A DNA stretch of 60,191 nucleotides. It comes from Bacteroidaceae bacterium (GTDB lineage Bacteria > Bacteroidota > Bacteroidia > Bacteroidales > Bacteroidaceae). Positions 1 through 8,503 of this stretch are shown in pieces (position 1 is the first letter of the stretch; each line of letters starts with the position of its first letter). Location: NCBI GenBank assembly GCA_017464815.1, contig JAFTYI010000003.1, positions 1 through 60,191 of the forward strand, given 5' to 3'. A program made the translations under genes and the position numbers. The notes under the pieces were generated by a model, which had not been told where the DNA came from, made no database searches, and saw only the letters and a program-made list of their open reading frames with translations.

Positions 1-152
1 AGGACTCTGTCCGAAAAATCTGATAACGTGTGCTTTAGAAATGCATTGCTTATGTTTACAGATTTTTCGGACAGAGTCCTCAACAACTCGTCTTCACTGC
101 GTTCAGAATGACAGAGACGGCATAATTTACAAATGGGTTTTCGGACTGACCC
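1..152. repeat. Palindromic interspersed repeat, copy 1
   Basis: Bases 1-22 and 59-80 are perfect 22-bp inverted arms, beginning AGGACTCTGTCCG. From about 17 to 152 the sequence matches 1044-1179 almost exactly (one mismatch, at 142). It ends in GGACTGACCC, which is also the end of copy 2. The left part may continue beyond the window. It is non-coding and resembles a non-autonomous hairpin-type repeat (MITE-like) rather than a gene. Confidence 0.75.
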
Positions 153-255
153 TGAAAAAGGTGTGTGCCCCCGTCATCAGTGAAGCATGATGTTGATGCG
201 TCCAATCGTTGTGAAGAGGGAAGGGGGAGGAGATGATTCGTTTAGAAGTCTTTTG

Positions 256-328
256 AGCGGCAAACGGGGCTCGAACCCGCGACCCTCAGCTTGGGAAGCT
301 GATGCTCTACCAACTGAGCTACTGCCGC
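256..328 (-). tRNA. tRNA-Gly (anticodon CCC)
   Basis: On the minus strand a 73-nt cloverleaf can be folded. The acceptor arm is GCGGCAG paired with TTGCCGC (one G-T pair) and the discriminator is T. The D-arm holds AGCTCAGTTGGTAGAGC, the anticodon stem is TCAGC/GCTGA around the loop TTCCCAA, and the T-arm holds GGTTCGAGCC. The anticodon CCC reads GGG glycine codons. No 3' CCA is encoded. Confidence 0.93.
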
Positions 329-352
329 AAAAGAAAAGTTGGTTTCACCCCG

Positions 353-383
353 CAAAAGTACATAAAGAATGGGGAACGGACAA
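353..383 (-). promoter_or_regulatory. Promoter for tRNA-Gly
   Basis: On the minus strand a TACTTTTG -7 box lies at 353-360 and a TTG of a -33 element at 381-383, 20 bp further upstream. The expected start would be about 18 nt before the mature tRNA 5' end. This matches the Bacteroidota TTTG/TAnnTTTG pattern. Confidence 0.55.
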
Positions 384-517
384 GGAGTTTGGGATGTTTT
401 TTCATCGTTTCCCACCTATTTTAAGTTATTTTTATCTATTTTCTCCCTTATTCTCCCTCGAAACATGTATCTTTGTCGCCGAAAAGGAATGAATCTGACA
501 CATTAGTTTTTTTTGAG

Positions 518-952
518 ATGATGAAAAAAGTAACCCTGCTTGCCCTGCTGATGATGGGCTTCACCTCTGCCTTTGCACAGGCCGAACTGACATTTGAAAA
601 GACTACTCACGACTTCGGCACCTTCTCCGAAGAGGACCCCGTTGTGACCACCACCTTCAAGTTCAAGAACACGGGCGACACTCCGCTTGTCATCCATCAG
701 GCCATCGCCTCATGCGGATGCACCGTGCCCGAGTACACCAAGGAACCCATCAAGCCCGGTGCTAAGGGCGAAATCAAGGTGACCTACAACGGTGCCGGCC
801 GTTTCCCCGGCAAGTTCCGCAAGACAATAACCATCCACTCCAATGCCGACAACGAGCTCGTGCGCCTTTATATAAAAGGTGACATGAGTCCGAAAGACAT
901 CAACCTCGAAGAGGCCATCGAAAAGGCAGAGGAGGCAAAGAGTAAGGAGTAA
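518..952 (+). CDS. DUF1573 domain secreted protein
   Basis: The protein has 144 residues. It starts with a signal peptide (two Met, KK, then a hydrophobic run ending in SAFAQ), so it is exported to the periplasm or cell surface. The remainder is one DUF1573 Ig-like domain with the typical FGTF, FKFKNTG and SCGCTVPEY segments and a GxFPGKFRKTI strand. Function is unknown; the family is common in Bacteroidota envelopes. The start at 518 is chosen because it gives the signal peptide; an in-frame upstream ATG at 473 falls in or beside the probable -7 box (TATCTTTG, 468-475). The C-terminal tail is acidic and Lys-rich. ATG at 521 is an equally possible start. Confidence 0.85.
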   Translation: MMKKVTLLALLMMGFTSAFAQAELTFEKTTHDFGTFSEEDPVVTTTFKFKNTGDTPLVIHQAIASCGCTVPEYTKEPIKPGAKGEIKVTYNGAGRFPGKFRKTITIHSNADNELVRLYIKGDMSPKDINLEEAIEKAEEAKSKE

Positions 953-972
953 AAACACCACGTCAGGAAACT

Positions 973-1180
973 GGGTCAGTCCGAAAAGTCGGTTGTATAT
1001 AATTGGTTTACATGATGTCTCTGTCATTCTGAACGTAGTGAAGAATCTGATAACGTGTGCTTTAGAAATGCATTGCTTATGTTTACAGATTTTTCGGACA
1101 GAGTCCTCAACAACTCGTCTTCACTGCGTTCAGAATGACAGAGACGGCATAATTTACAAATGGGTTTTAGGACTGACCCC
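973..1180. repeat. Palindromic interspersed repeat, copy 2
   Basis: This is a 208-bp element of nested inverted repeats. The outer arms are GGGTCAGTCCGAAAA and TTTTAGGACTGACCC. The middle arms are GTCTCTGTCATTCTGAAC and GTTCAGAATGACAGAGAC. The part from 1044 repeats copy 1. It lies between the DUF1573 and DUF4301 genes and its right end abuts the DUF4301 stop codon. It has no coding capacity. Confidence 0.75.
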
Positions 1181-1181
1181 A

Positions 1182-2693
1182 TCATTGATGCTGCTCACGA
1201 AGCAAGTCGTTCACCGTTTTCACGGGGTTGAATGTGCCGAGGCTCACTTCCACGAAGATGGTGTTCCAGTCGCTCATGGCGCCATTCCAAAGGCCGGGCA
1301 GTTCGAGTGCTTTCAACTCGCGTCCGCTCTTTGACTTGTAGCTGATGAAGCCTGTGGCCTTGTCGACATAGCGTGTCAAGTCAAACTTTTCGCCTTTGTA
1401 GTTCTTCACGGCACACACGAGGTCTACGGGATTGAAGTGGGTGCCTTGCTCAAACATGGCCTTCTTCTCTGGGTCGTTCATGTCAATCTGTGAACTCTCA
1501 AGGATTTGCAGGCTCACGGTGCCATCTTGGTTGTATGCCAGGAAGGGGCCGCCACCAGGTTCGCCCACATTCTTCACCATGCCACACACGCGCATGGGGC
1601 GGTTGAGCTTCCGTTTCAGATAGAGCACCAGGTCGGCGTCTTCCAACTCTTTGATGTCGGCCTTGCGGCAAAGGAGTTGTTGTTGCACGAAGCGGATAAT
1701 CTCCTCAACCTGTTCTTGGGTGTATTTGCCACTGTCGAGCATACGCAGGTAGTCGAACGCCTGCTTCTGAAGGGTGACGAGCACGCCGGCAAGCAGGTTT
1801 TTGTAAGTCACGGTCTCGTCCTTCAAGCGGTCGGGCACCACGTTGTCGATGTTCTTGATGAACACGATGTCGGCATCCAGGTCGTTGAGATTCTCAATGA
1901 GTGCGCCATGTCCGCCGGGGCGGAAGAGGAGCGAGCCGTCTTCGTTGCGGAAAGGCTTGTTCTCCATGTCGGCCGCTACGGTGTCGGTCGACGGCTTCTG
2001 CTCCGAGAAACTGATGTTGTAGCTGATGTCATACTTCGCGGCATACTTGGCTGCTTTCTCGGCAACGAGGGCTTCGAACAAGGCACGATGCTCGGGCGAA
2101 ACGGTGAAGTGGACATTCACCTGTCCTGTCTTTCCTGATGCATAGAGGGCACCTTCCACCAAGTGCTCTTCCAGCGGGGTGCGCGGGCCGTCGGTGTAGT
2201 TGTGGAATTTCAAGAGACCTTTGGGGAGCTGTCCGTAGTTGAGTCCGGCGCTTTCCAACAAGGCTGCCACAACGGACTTGTATGCACCCTCGTCCACCAA
2301 TGCCTTGATGTCCTTGCCTGTGTTCTTCAGGCAAGCGGCATTCAGATCGTCGTAGAAGGCAAAGCGGGTGATGTTGTCGAAGAACTTCTTTTCAAAGTCG
2401 GTGGCGGGCACGTCGCTTGCTCCACCGAGGAATTCAAAGAGGTTCTTGAACATGCGGCTGGCAGCACCCGAGGCGGGCACGAACTTCACAATCGTTGCAT
2501 CTCCCTTTTTGTACGCTTCCCAAGCGGCCAGGTAATCGGCCTGTTCGGGTGCAATGATGCCTTTGCCAATGGATGCGGCGGCCTCCAGTTTCAGGTAGGG
2601 GAAACCTTTTTCAAAGCTGGCCAGTTGGTCAGCAATCTGTGCCTCAGAAATTCCTTTCTTGGCCAGTTGTTCTTTGTCTTGCGGTGTCAACAT
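1182..2693 (-). CDS. DUF4301 family protein
   Basis: The protein has 503 residues and no signal peptide, so it is probably cytoplasmic. I recognise the DUF4301 hallmark KFVPASGAASRMFK near residue 70. A stretch near residue 260-280 (RPGGHGALIENLNDLDAD followed by KNIDNVVP) resembles the substrate loop of UDP-sugar pyrophosphorylases, so a nucleotidyltransferase-like fold is plausible; that is inference. The start is preceded by the AATTCATAATTAA leader motif seen before several genes here. A minus-strand TACTTTTG box lies at 2751-2758. It is divergent from the RSH gene. Its stop codon touches the palindromic repeat at 973-1180. Confidence 0.8.
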   Translation of the reverse strand: MLTPQDKEQLAKKGISEAQIADQLASFEKGFPYLKLEAAASIGKGIIAPEQADYLAAWEAYKKGDATIVKFVPASGAASRMFKNLFEFLGGASDVPATDFEKKFFDNITRFAFYDDLNAACLKNTGKDIKALVDEGAYKSVVAALLESAGLNYGQLPKGLLKFHNYTDGPRTPLEEHLVEGALYASGKTGQVNVHFTVSPEHRALFEALVAEKAAKYAAKYDISYNISFSEQKPSTDTVAADMENKPFRNEDGSLLFRPGGHGALIENLNDLDADIVFIKNIDNVVPDRLKDETVTYKNLLAGVLVTLQKQAFDYLRMLDSGKYTQEQVEEIIRFVQQQLLCRKADIKELEDADLVLYLKRKLNRPMRVCGMVKNVGEPGGGPFLAYNQDGTVSLQILESSQIDMNDPEKKAMFEQGTHFNPVDLVCAVKNYKGEKFDLTRYVDKATGFISYKSKSGRELKALELPGLWNGAMSDWNTIFVEVSLGTFNPVKTVNDLLREQHQ

Positions 2694-2828
2694 GGTTTTT
2701 TAATTATGAATTATTAATTATGAATTATCGCTTTTTTGCTAAAATGCGTTCAAAAGTACAAAAAGTTCTCTTCCTTTTATAATAAATGCGAGAAAAAATG
2801 TAACTTTGACCTCAAAATTCAATGCAGT

Positions 2829-5066
2829 ATGGAAGAATTGACTTATTTCACCCCATCGGAAAGAGCGATGGTGGTGGCTATATATAGGAATTTGCTACGT
2901 GCCTTGGGCGATGGTTTCCAGCCATCGGACAGCCGTTTGTTGAAGCAACATCTCATGCGCGGCATCGCTGAAAATGCATTGCCACGCGACAACTTTGGAC
3001 TGAACCCCATTGTGAAAAGCATGCAGACGTCACTCATCGTGGTGGATGAGATGGGTATGCGCCGGGCCTCCATCCTGGCCATCATGTTGCACGGTTGTGT
3101 GCAGGGCGGGGTGTTGTCGATGAACGATGTGAAAAGTCAGTTTGGCGACGACGTTGCCACCATCATCAACGGACTGGTGCGCATCAACCAACTCTATGAG
3201 AAAAGTCCGGCCATCGAGACGGAGAACTTCCGCAACCTGCTCCTCTCCTTTGCCGAAGACATGCGCGTGGTGCTCATCATGATTGCCGACCGCGTGAACC
3301 TGATGCGACAGATTCGCGACGTCACCGACAACGAAGGACGCTTGCGCGTGGCCAACGAAGCGGCCTACCTCTATGCACCGCTAGCCCACAAACTCGGCTT
3401 GTACAAACTGAAGTCGGAGCTCGAAGACCTTTCACTCAAGTACACCGAGCACGACATGTACTACCACATACGCGAAAAACTGAACGCCACCAAGGCGGCA
3501 CGCGACCGCTACATAGCCTCCTTCATCGGACCCATTGAGGAGAAACTGAGGGAGGCCGGGCTCCACTTCCACATCAAAGGAAGGACGAAGAGCATACACT
3601 CCATCTACCAGAAGATGAAGAAGCAGAAGACCACGTTCGAAGGCATCTATGACCTCTTTGCCATCCGTGTGATTCTCGACTCGGCCGTTGAACGCGAGAA
3701 GATGGAGTGTTGGCAAGTCTACAGCATCGTCACCGACATGTACCAACCCAATCCGAAGCGCCTGCGCGACTGGCTGAGTGTGCCCAAAAGCAATGGCTAC
3801 GAGAGTCTCCACATCACCGTGCTTGGCCCCAACAACACGTGGGTCGAGGTGCAGATACGCACCGAACGGATGGATGCCATTGCCGAACGGGGCCTGGCTG
3901 CACACTGGCGTTACAAGGGTGTGAAGGGTGAAACGGGACTTGACGAATGGCTCACCTCCATCCGTGAAGCCCTTGAACAGTCCGACGGCGACGACTTGAA
4001 GATGATGGACCAGTTCAAGATGGATCTCTACGAAGATGAGGTCTACGTCTTCACCCCCAAAGGCGACCTCTTCAAACTGGCCAAAGGGGCCACCGTGCTC
4101 GACTTTGCCTTCCACATCCACACCAACGTGGGAAGCAAATGCGTGGGCGGGCGCATCAATGGAAAGAACGTCACCATCCGCCAACGGCTCAACAGTGGCG
4201 ACACGGTGGAGATTCTCACCAGCAATTCACAGACTCCCAAGACGGGATGGCTCGACATTGCTGCTACCTCACGTGCCAAGACGAAGATTCGTCAAGCCCT
4301 GAAGGAAATAAGCAGCCGGCAGGCAGAGTTTGGCAAGGAGACCTTTGACCGCAAGCTGAAGAACCGCAAGCTCGACTACGACGAAGCCGTCATGATGCAC
4401 CTCATCAAGAAGATGGGATTCAAGGAGGTGAACCCCTTCTACCAGGCCATTGCCGACGAGCAGCTCGACATCAACGACGTGGTGGAACGCTACGTCGCAC
4501 AGCTCAAATACGAAACCGACCCGCTTCAACGTGCTGCCGAGGAGGGCCCCGTGCGCAGTGCCGACACCTTCAACCTGCGTCCCGATGAGGAATTGCAGAG
4601 CCGTCAGAACTTCAGCAGCGATGTGCTCGTTATCGATCGTGGATTGAAGGGCATCGACTTCACCCTGGCCCGTTGTTGCAATCCCATCTATGGCGACGAC
4701 GTCTTTGGCTTCGTCACCTCAGGCGGCGGCATCAAGGTGCACCGCACCGATTGTCCCAACGCTCCGCAGCTTCGTGAACGCTTTGGCTACCGCATCGTCA
4801 AGGCACGTTGGGCAGGCAAGAATGCCGGGTCGCAATACGAAATCCGCCTCCGCGTCGTCGGTCATGACGACATTGGCATTGTCAACAACATCACCTCCAT
4901 CATCTCCAAAGAGCAGCACCTCATGCTCCGAGGCATCTCCATCGACTCTTACGACGGACTTTTCTCAGGCACTCTCACCGTCATGGTTGACGACACTTCC
5001 AAGCTCGAACAGCTTATCAAGAAAATTCGCACCGTCAAAGGGGTGAAGCAGGTGAGCAGGTGTTGA
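2829..5066 (+). CDS. relA: RelA-type (p)ppGpp synthetase with inactive hydrolase domain
   Basis: The protein has 745 residues in the long RelA/SpoT homologue layout. The N-terminal HD region (about 30-180) lacks the metal ligands: the usual LLHDVVEDT segment reads MLHGCVQGG and the upstream histidine of YIMHPL is missing. The synthetase domain (about 220-390) keeps GRTKSIHSIYQKM, DLFAIRVI, SNGYESLH and EVQIRTERMD. A TGS domain (about 400-465) starts VYVFTPKGD, and an ACT domain is at the C-terminus. It should therefore make but not degrade (p)ppGpp in response to starvation, probably at the ribosome. A second RSH at 37535 has an intact HD site. ATG at 2829 follows a TAACTTTG -7 box at 2801-2808; an in-frame ATG at 2736 is upstream of that box. 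Confidence 0.9.
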   Translation: MEELTYFTPSERAMVVAIYRNLLRALGDGFQPSDSRLLKQHLMRGIAENALPRDNFGLNPIVKSMQTSLIVVDEMGMRRASILAIMLHGCVQGGVLSMNDVKSQFGDDVATIINGLVRINQLYEKSPAIETENFRNLLLSFAEDMRVVLIMIADRVNLMRQIRDVTDNEGRLRVANEAAYLYAPLAHKLGLYKLKSELEDLSLKYTEHDMYYHIREKLNATKAARDRYIASFIGPIEEKLREAGLHFHIKGRTKSIHSIYQKMKKQKTTFEGIYDLFAIRVILDSAVEREKMECWQVYSIVTDMYQPNPKRLRDWLSVPKSNGYESLHITVLGPNNTWVEVQIRTERMDAIAERGLAAHWRYKGVKGETGLDEWLTSIREALEQSDGDDLKMMDQFKMDLYEDEVYVFTPKGDLFKLAKGATVLDFAFHIHTNVGSKCVGGRINGKNVTIRQRLNSGDTVEILTSNSQTPKTGWLDIAATSRAKTKIRQALKEISSRQAEFGKETFDRKLKNRKLDYDEAVMMHLIKKMGFKEVNPFYQAIADEQLDINDVVERYVAQLKYETDPLQRAAEEGPVRSADTFNLRPDEELQSRQNFSSDVLVIDRGLKGIDFTLARCCNPIYGDDVFGFVTSGGGIKVHRTDCPNAPQLRERFGYRIVKARWAGKNAGSQYEIRLRVVGHDDIGIVNNITSIISKEQHLMLRGISIDSYDGLFSGTLTVMVDDTSKLEQLIKKIRTVKGVKQVSRC

Positions 5067-5141
5067 GCGATGATTCTTGTTGTAATCATTTTGTTGTTTA
5101 CAATGTAAATAAACAGAAAAAATACTATCCCCCTCTAATCT

Positions 5142-5176
5142 CAAGTCATGGATGAACCAACCCCATCCATGACTTG
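5142..5176 (+). terminator. Hairpin downstream of relA, probable terminator
   Basis: A perfect 13-bp stem (CAAGTCATGGATG with its complement) encloses a 9-nt loop and is followed by TTGCTTGTTT. It lies 75 bp after the relA stop. The T-run is weak, so an mRNA-end stabiliser is also possible. Confidence 0.5.
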
Positions 5177-5368
5177 TTGCTTGTTTACCTAATCGTTGAT
5201 GTTCAGCAATTTATCCATCACTCAAAATCCTCGCGTATTTTCGTCTGAAAGAAAAGTCCCGCCCATATACACGATTCTTACGCGGTCAGTTTTTGCATAA
5301 ATATACGCTCACTGTATATTTATACATTTTCCGGTCAGGAAAATCAAGCAAAAATAGCCTTCATCCCA

Positions 5369-5478
5369 CCCTTTAGCCGCTAAGGTGTCGAGAGGTCAGC
5401 CGCTAACCTCTCAAGAGGACACGGGCTAACCTCCGGACACCTTAGCCGCTGACCACTTGAGAGGAGACGGGCTGACCA
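5369..5478. repeat. 22-bp-period dyad array A (5 units)
   Basis: There are five consecutive 22-bp units starting at 5369, 5391, 5413, 5435 and 5457. Each has the core AGCCGCT or ACGGGCT near the middle. The units carry inverted repeats whose arms differ together: CCTTTAGCCGCTAAGG in unit 1, GAGGT...ACCTC in unit 2 and GAGG...CCTC in unit 3. There are no spacers. Confidence 0.8.
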
Positions 5479-5742
5479 CTTTATGCCTTGCCTCGTCCCC
5501 TCACCTTCATATTGTATATATATGCAATTATGCGTTCCTCACGCAACGTTTCCCTTCGGCGAAATAGGAATGAAATAGAAGTACAGGATTTATTACTGAA
5601 AGGTGTAAAGAACGCTCGTATCCCATTTCATTCTTCATCCTTTTATTCTTCATTTGGGGAAGGTTATTTGTTGTGGCAATTATCATAGCAGGGGTAGTAC
5701 TGGCTCTTATGGTACAAAATTAGTATTGTCCATAATCCATTG

Positions 5743-5784
5743 ACTCCGTTCCCGAACCGAACAAACACGGTTCGCGAACGGAGT
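5743..5784. repeat. Inverted repeat (17-bp arms)
   Basis: The arms at 5743-5759 and 5768-5784 are complementary apart from one position and enclose an 8-nt loop. No T-tract follows on either strand. The same ACTCCGTT word recurs at 7156. The role is unknown. Confidence 0.6.
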
Positions 5785-5799
5785 TAATTTGATTCAGCC

Positions 5800-5909
5800 G
5801 AAGACTATATAGTGCGAGGGCACAACGAATATAGTACAAAACCGAACGCTGTATAGTATGGAAGTGCACGCGTGCAGTATGAAAATCCATGCGTGGAGTA
5901 TGGAAGTCC
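5800..5909. repeat. 22-bp-period array B (5 units)
   Basis: There are five 22-bp units starting at 5800, 5822, 5844, 5866 and 5888. AGTATGGAAGT or a variant (TAGTGCG, TAGTACA, AGTATGAAA) recurs at the same place in each. Perfect 10-bp palindromes ACTATATAGT and GCACGCGTGC occur in units 1 and 4. The array ends about 80 bp before the DUF3791 promoter. Confidence 0.75.
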
Positions 5910-5986
5910 AAAATCTATTTTTAAGTCAAAAATCAAGATGCTGAATTCTCTTCGTTCCTACAACCTTATAAATAAGAAGTCCAACC

Positions 5987-6018
5987 TTTGGCTATTCCGA
6001 AAACATTGTTTACCTTTG
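5987..6018 (+). promoter_or_regulatory. Promoter of the DUF3791/DUF3990 operon
   Basis: A TTTG -33 element at 5987-5990 and a TACCTTTG -7 box at 6011-6018 are separated by 20 bp, matching the Bacteroidota consensus. The first ATG supported by homology is at 6051. Confidence 0.65.
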
Positions 6019-6050
6019 TGGCGTTAATCCACAATAACACACATACGGAC

Positions 6051-6293
6051 ATGTTGGAAGAAATCAGAAAAATACCCAAGGAACAAGTCGTAATGGCTTT
6101 TGTTGCCACCTGCATCGAAACCACTGCCAGGCAATCGGGTTGTGATTATGCCGAAATCTTCCACCGCATGGAACGGGTAGGCATGATAGACAACTACATA
6201 CTGCCCAACTACGAAACCCTGCATAGCGAAAGCCGTGAAGTGTTGGCTGAACGACTGATGGAATGTCTGAAGAATTGGGAGGAAAAACAATGA
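6051..6293 (+). CDS. DUF3791-like small protein, possible antitoxin
   Basis: The protein has 80 residues and is mostly helical by eye. Its pattern (CIETTARQSG, then a YILPNYETLHSES segment and an acidic tail) resembles the DUF3791 family, which is often found beside DUF3990 genes. The start at 6051 follows the promoter at 5987-6018; an earlier in-frame ATG at 5988 lies inside that promoter. Its stop overlaps the next gene by ATGA, so the two are translationally coupled. The role as partner or inhibitor of the DUF3990 protein is inference from gene order and size. Confidence 0.65.
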   Translation: MLEEIRKIPKEQVVMAFVATCIETTARQSGCDYAEIFHRMERVGMIDNYILPNYETLHSESREVLAERLMECLKNWEEKQ

Positions 6294-6781
6294 ACATGCT
6301 GACGGTATATCATGGAAGTACAGAAAAGGTGGAAACGCCTGTCTGTGGATTCGGACGTAAGAATTTGGATTTTGGCCAAGGATTCTATGTGACTGATTTG
6401 CGCGAACAAGCCATCACATGGGCAAACAATATGGCGCGGAACAGAAACAAACCCGCGCTGCTCAACCGTTACCATATCGACCGCGAAACCATTCTGAAAC
6501 ATGCCAAATGCAAAATCTTCAAAGCCTACGATGAGGAGTGGCTGACATTCATTATCGGAAACCGAAGTGGAGAAGATTTGGCCAAAGAGTACGACTATGT
6601 GGAAGGTGGTGTAGCCAACGACCGCGTTATCGACACGGTAAACCTCTACATGGCAGGTCTGATAGATGCTACTTCTGCCTTGAGGGAACTTTCAAAACAC
6701 AGCCCCAACAATCAGATATGCATTTTGAATCAAGACATTGTCAACAATTATCTGACTTACGATGGAACAGAAGAACTATAA
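6290..6781 (+). CDS. DUF3990 protein, ADP-ribosyltransferase-like, possible toxin
   Basis: The protein has 163 residues. The N-terminus LTVYHGSTEKVETP and the following DFGQGFYVTDLREQA are the DUF3990 signature. They resemble the H and Y motifs of ADP-ribosyltransferase folds (an H-G-S/T strand, then a G-F-Y strand). A possible third catalytic position is the YDYVEGGVANDRV segment near residue 105-115. I infer a NAD-using toxin or modifier controlled by the flanking small proteins. It starts at the ATGA overlap with the upstream gene, and its end overlaps the next reading frame by 20 bp if that gene starts at 6762. Confidence 0.7.
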   Translation: MNMLTVYHGSTEKVETPVCGFGRKNLDFGQGFYVTDLREQAITWANNMARNRNKPALLNRYHIDRETILKHAKCKIFKAYDEEWLTFIIGNRSGEDLAKEYDYVEGGVANDRVIDTVNLYMAGLIDATSALRELSKHSPNNQICILNQDIVNNYLTYDGTEEL

Positions 6782-7010
6782 TTCACCGACCCAATCGCCT
6801 GTGATACAGGAAATCATTATGAGCAACAGAATAGGTGCCATAGCTATGATTCTGTCCAAGCAATTGAGTATTGACTGCGTGAAGACCCTGAAAATGTTCT
6901 ATAAAAGCGAAACATGTCGCAAATTGCACAACAATGCAACCGGACTCTATCTGTACGGCGACCTCTATGTAGCTGATGAATTTACCCGCGAGATGGAGAA
7001 CCGTCAATAA
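6762..7010 (+). CDS. Small protein, third member of the DUF3790-3990-type operon
   Basis: The protein has 82 residues if started at 6762, inside the end of the DUF3990 gene; ATG at 6819 would give 63 residues and follows a purine-rich CAGGAAATC. The core contains ETCRKLHNNATGLYLYGDLY followed by VADEF and an acidic C-terminus. I do not recognise a named family with certainty. Similar short proteins accompany DUF3791/DUF3990 pairs, so a second partner protein is likely. It is followed by a hairpin-plus-T-tract at 7060-7128 that should end the operon. Confidence 0.6.
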   Translation: MEQKNYNSPTQSPVIQEIIMSNRIGAIAMILSKQLSIDCVKTLKMFYKSETCRKLHNNATGLYLYGDLYVADEFTREMENRQ

Positions 7011-7059
7011 AATGACACGGAAAAAGGCCGCATTTCCCCTGCAATATACCTTCAAATGC

Positions 7060-7128
7060 AAAGTATCCTAAGATAAATTGCCAAACATCTTAAGATGAAT
7101 GGGCAAATATCTTAGGATACTTTTTCTT
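7060..7128 (+). repeat. 22-bp-period dyad array C (3 units), also terminator-like
   Basis: Palindromic 12-mers TATCCTAAGATA, CATCTTAAGATG and TATCTTAGGATA begin at 7064, 7086 and 7108, exactly 22 bp apart. Unit 1 is the exact reverse complement of unit 3, so 7060-7075 and 7108-7123 form a 16-bp stem. On the plus strand this is followed by TTTTTCTTT, the form of a terminator for the DUF3990 operon. On the other side purT converges on it. Confidence 0.75.
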
Positions 7129-7194
7129 TGCAATTGACAGATTGCAAACGATTAACTCCGTTTCCGAACTGCTTTGGGGGGTAGGACGTCGTTA

Positions 7195-8364
7195 TCAATA
7201 TACTTCTACCTTTGCGGCGGCAGCTTTGCACTTGTCGCGCAGGGCATCGAGGTCGCTACCGAGCGGTGCGTAGCAGAGGGTTACACCCATGCGGCGTTTC
7301 AGGCGGGTGGTGGGCTTGCCGAAGATGCGGAGGTAGGTGTTGTCCATGGCACACACCTCTTCTTCGCCACGGTAGCGCGGACGCTCCTGACTGGCGATGG
7401 GCGAGGGGATGACGGCACTTGCACCCATGCGCTCCAGTGTCACACCAGGGATGGGAAGACCCAGTACGGCGCGGCAATGCAGTTCGAACTCGCTGAGGTT
7501 CTGAGTGCCGGCCAGAGTCACCATGCCTGTGTCATGAGGACGCGGAGAGAGTTCGCTGAAGTAGACTCCGTCCTTGTTGCTGAGGAAGAACTCAACACCC
7601 CAGATGCCGGCTCCGGTGAGGGCCTCGGTCACCTTGGCTGCCATCTCTTGAGCGGCCTTCAGGTGTTCGTCGCTGATGGGAGCGGGTTGGAAACTCTCCT
7701 GATAGTCGCCACCTTTCTGTATGTGTCCGATGGGCGGGCAGAAGAGGGTAGGACCGTTCTTCTGAGTGACGGTGAGCAGGGTGATTTCGCTATCGAAGTT
7801 GATGAACTCCTCGATAATCATCTCCTTGATGTCGCCACGGCTTCCTTCGCAACCGTAGTCCCAGGCGTGACGGAGGTCGTCGGCTGTCTTCACCAGCGAC
7901 TGGCCTTTGCCCGACGATGACATCAGGGGCTTCACCACGCAGGGGAAACCAATCTCTTTGCTGGCTTCCACCAGTTCTTCGTAGCTCTTGGCATAGAAGT
8001 ATTTGGCGGTCTTCAATCCGAGTTCCTTGGCTGCCAGGTCGCGGATGGCCTTGCGGTTCATGGTAAAGTTGACGGCACGGGCCGAGGGTACAACCTGTAT
8101 GCCCATCTTCTCGCAATCATAGAGGCGTTCGGTGCGGATGGCTTCGATTTCGGGCACAATCAGGTCGGGCTTGTGTTTTTCAACAGCTGCCATCAATGCG
8201 TCTCCATCGAGCATGTCGAACACTTCGCACTCGTCAGCCACTTGCATGGCGGGTGCACCGGCGTATGAATCACAGGCAACGACGTGTTGTCCCTTGCGCT
8301 GAGCGGCAATCACAAACTCCTTACCGAGTTCGCCTGAGCCTAAAAGAAGAATTTTCTTGGTCAT
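7195..8364 (-). CDS. purT: Formate-dependent phosphoribosylglycinamide formyltransferase PurT
   Basis: The protein has 389 residues, the usual PurT length. It is an ATP-grasp enzyme that makes formyl-GAR from GAR, formate and ATP in purine synthesis. The N-terminal GSGELGKEF loop, [10 protein letters not shown], the [13 protein letters not shown]-grasp loop and the C-terminal [12 protein letters not shown] metal/ATP segment are all present. The start is preceded by a minus-strand leader with two copies of AATTCATAATT. A TAATTTTG -7 box lies at 8420-8427 with a CAAA (-33) at 8451. The gene appears monocistronic. Confidence 0.95.
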   Translation of the reverse strand: MTKKILLLGSGELGKEFVIAAQRKGQHVVACDSYAGAPAMQVADECEVFDMLDGDALMAAVEKHKPDLIVPEIEAIRTERLYDCEKMGIQVVPSARAVNFTMNRKAIRDLAAKELGLKTAKYFYAKSYEELVEASKEIGFPCVVKPLMSSSGKGQSLVKTADDLRHAWDYGCEGSRGDIKEMIIEEFINFDSEITLLTVTQKNGPTLFCPPIGHIQKGGDYQESFQPAPISDEHLKAAQEMAAKVTEALTGAGIWGVEFFLSNKDGVYFSELSPRPHDTGMVTLAGTQNLSEFELHCRAVLGLPIPGVTLERMGASAVIPSPIASQERPRYRGEEEVCAMDNTYLRIFGKPTTRLKRRMGVTLCYAPLGSDLDALRDKCKAAAAKVEVY

Positions 8365-8503
8365 GATATTAATTATGAATTATAAATTATGAATTATTAT
8401 GCGATAGATTATAGGTTTACAAAATTACGACTTATTCCTTTTAGGTGTATCAAATAGGTTTTCTTTATTAGGATTTATTAAGAAATGAATGTAGTAGGGG
8501 GTG

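Larger units (their letters stand above)
5067..6050. other. 984-bp non-coding, repeat-rich interval
   Basis: No convincing gene is visible. In order it holds the hairpin at 5142-5176, an AT-rich inverted repeat around 5296-5325 (ATAAATATAC/GTATATTTAT), a 22-bp-period array at 5369-5478, an inverted repeat at 5743-5784 (ACTCCGTTC ... GAACGGAGT, 17-bp arms with one mismatch), a second 22-bp-period array at 5800-5909 and the promoter of the DUF3791 gene. A 66-codon open frame at 5488-5688 has no recognisable feature and is not called. Confidence 0.7.

Noticed and set aside
187-492. A 101-codon plus-strand frame
   Set aside because: It runs across the tRNA-Gly gene on the opposite strand and shows no protein features.
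5488-5688. A 66-codon plus-strand gene after array A
   Set aside because: No recognisable motif, no promoter box, odd composition and partly repeat-derived DNA.
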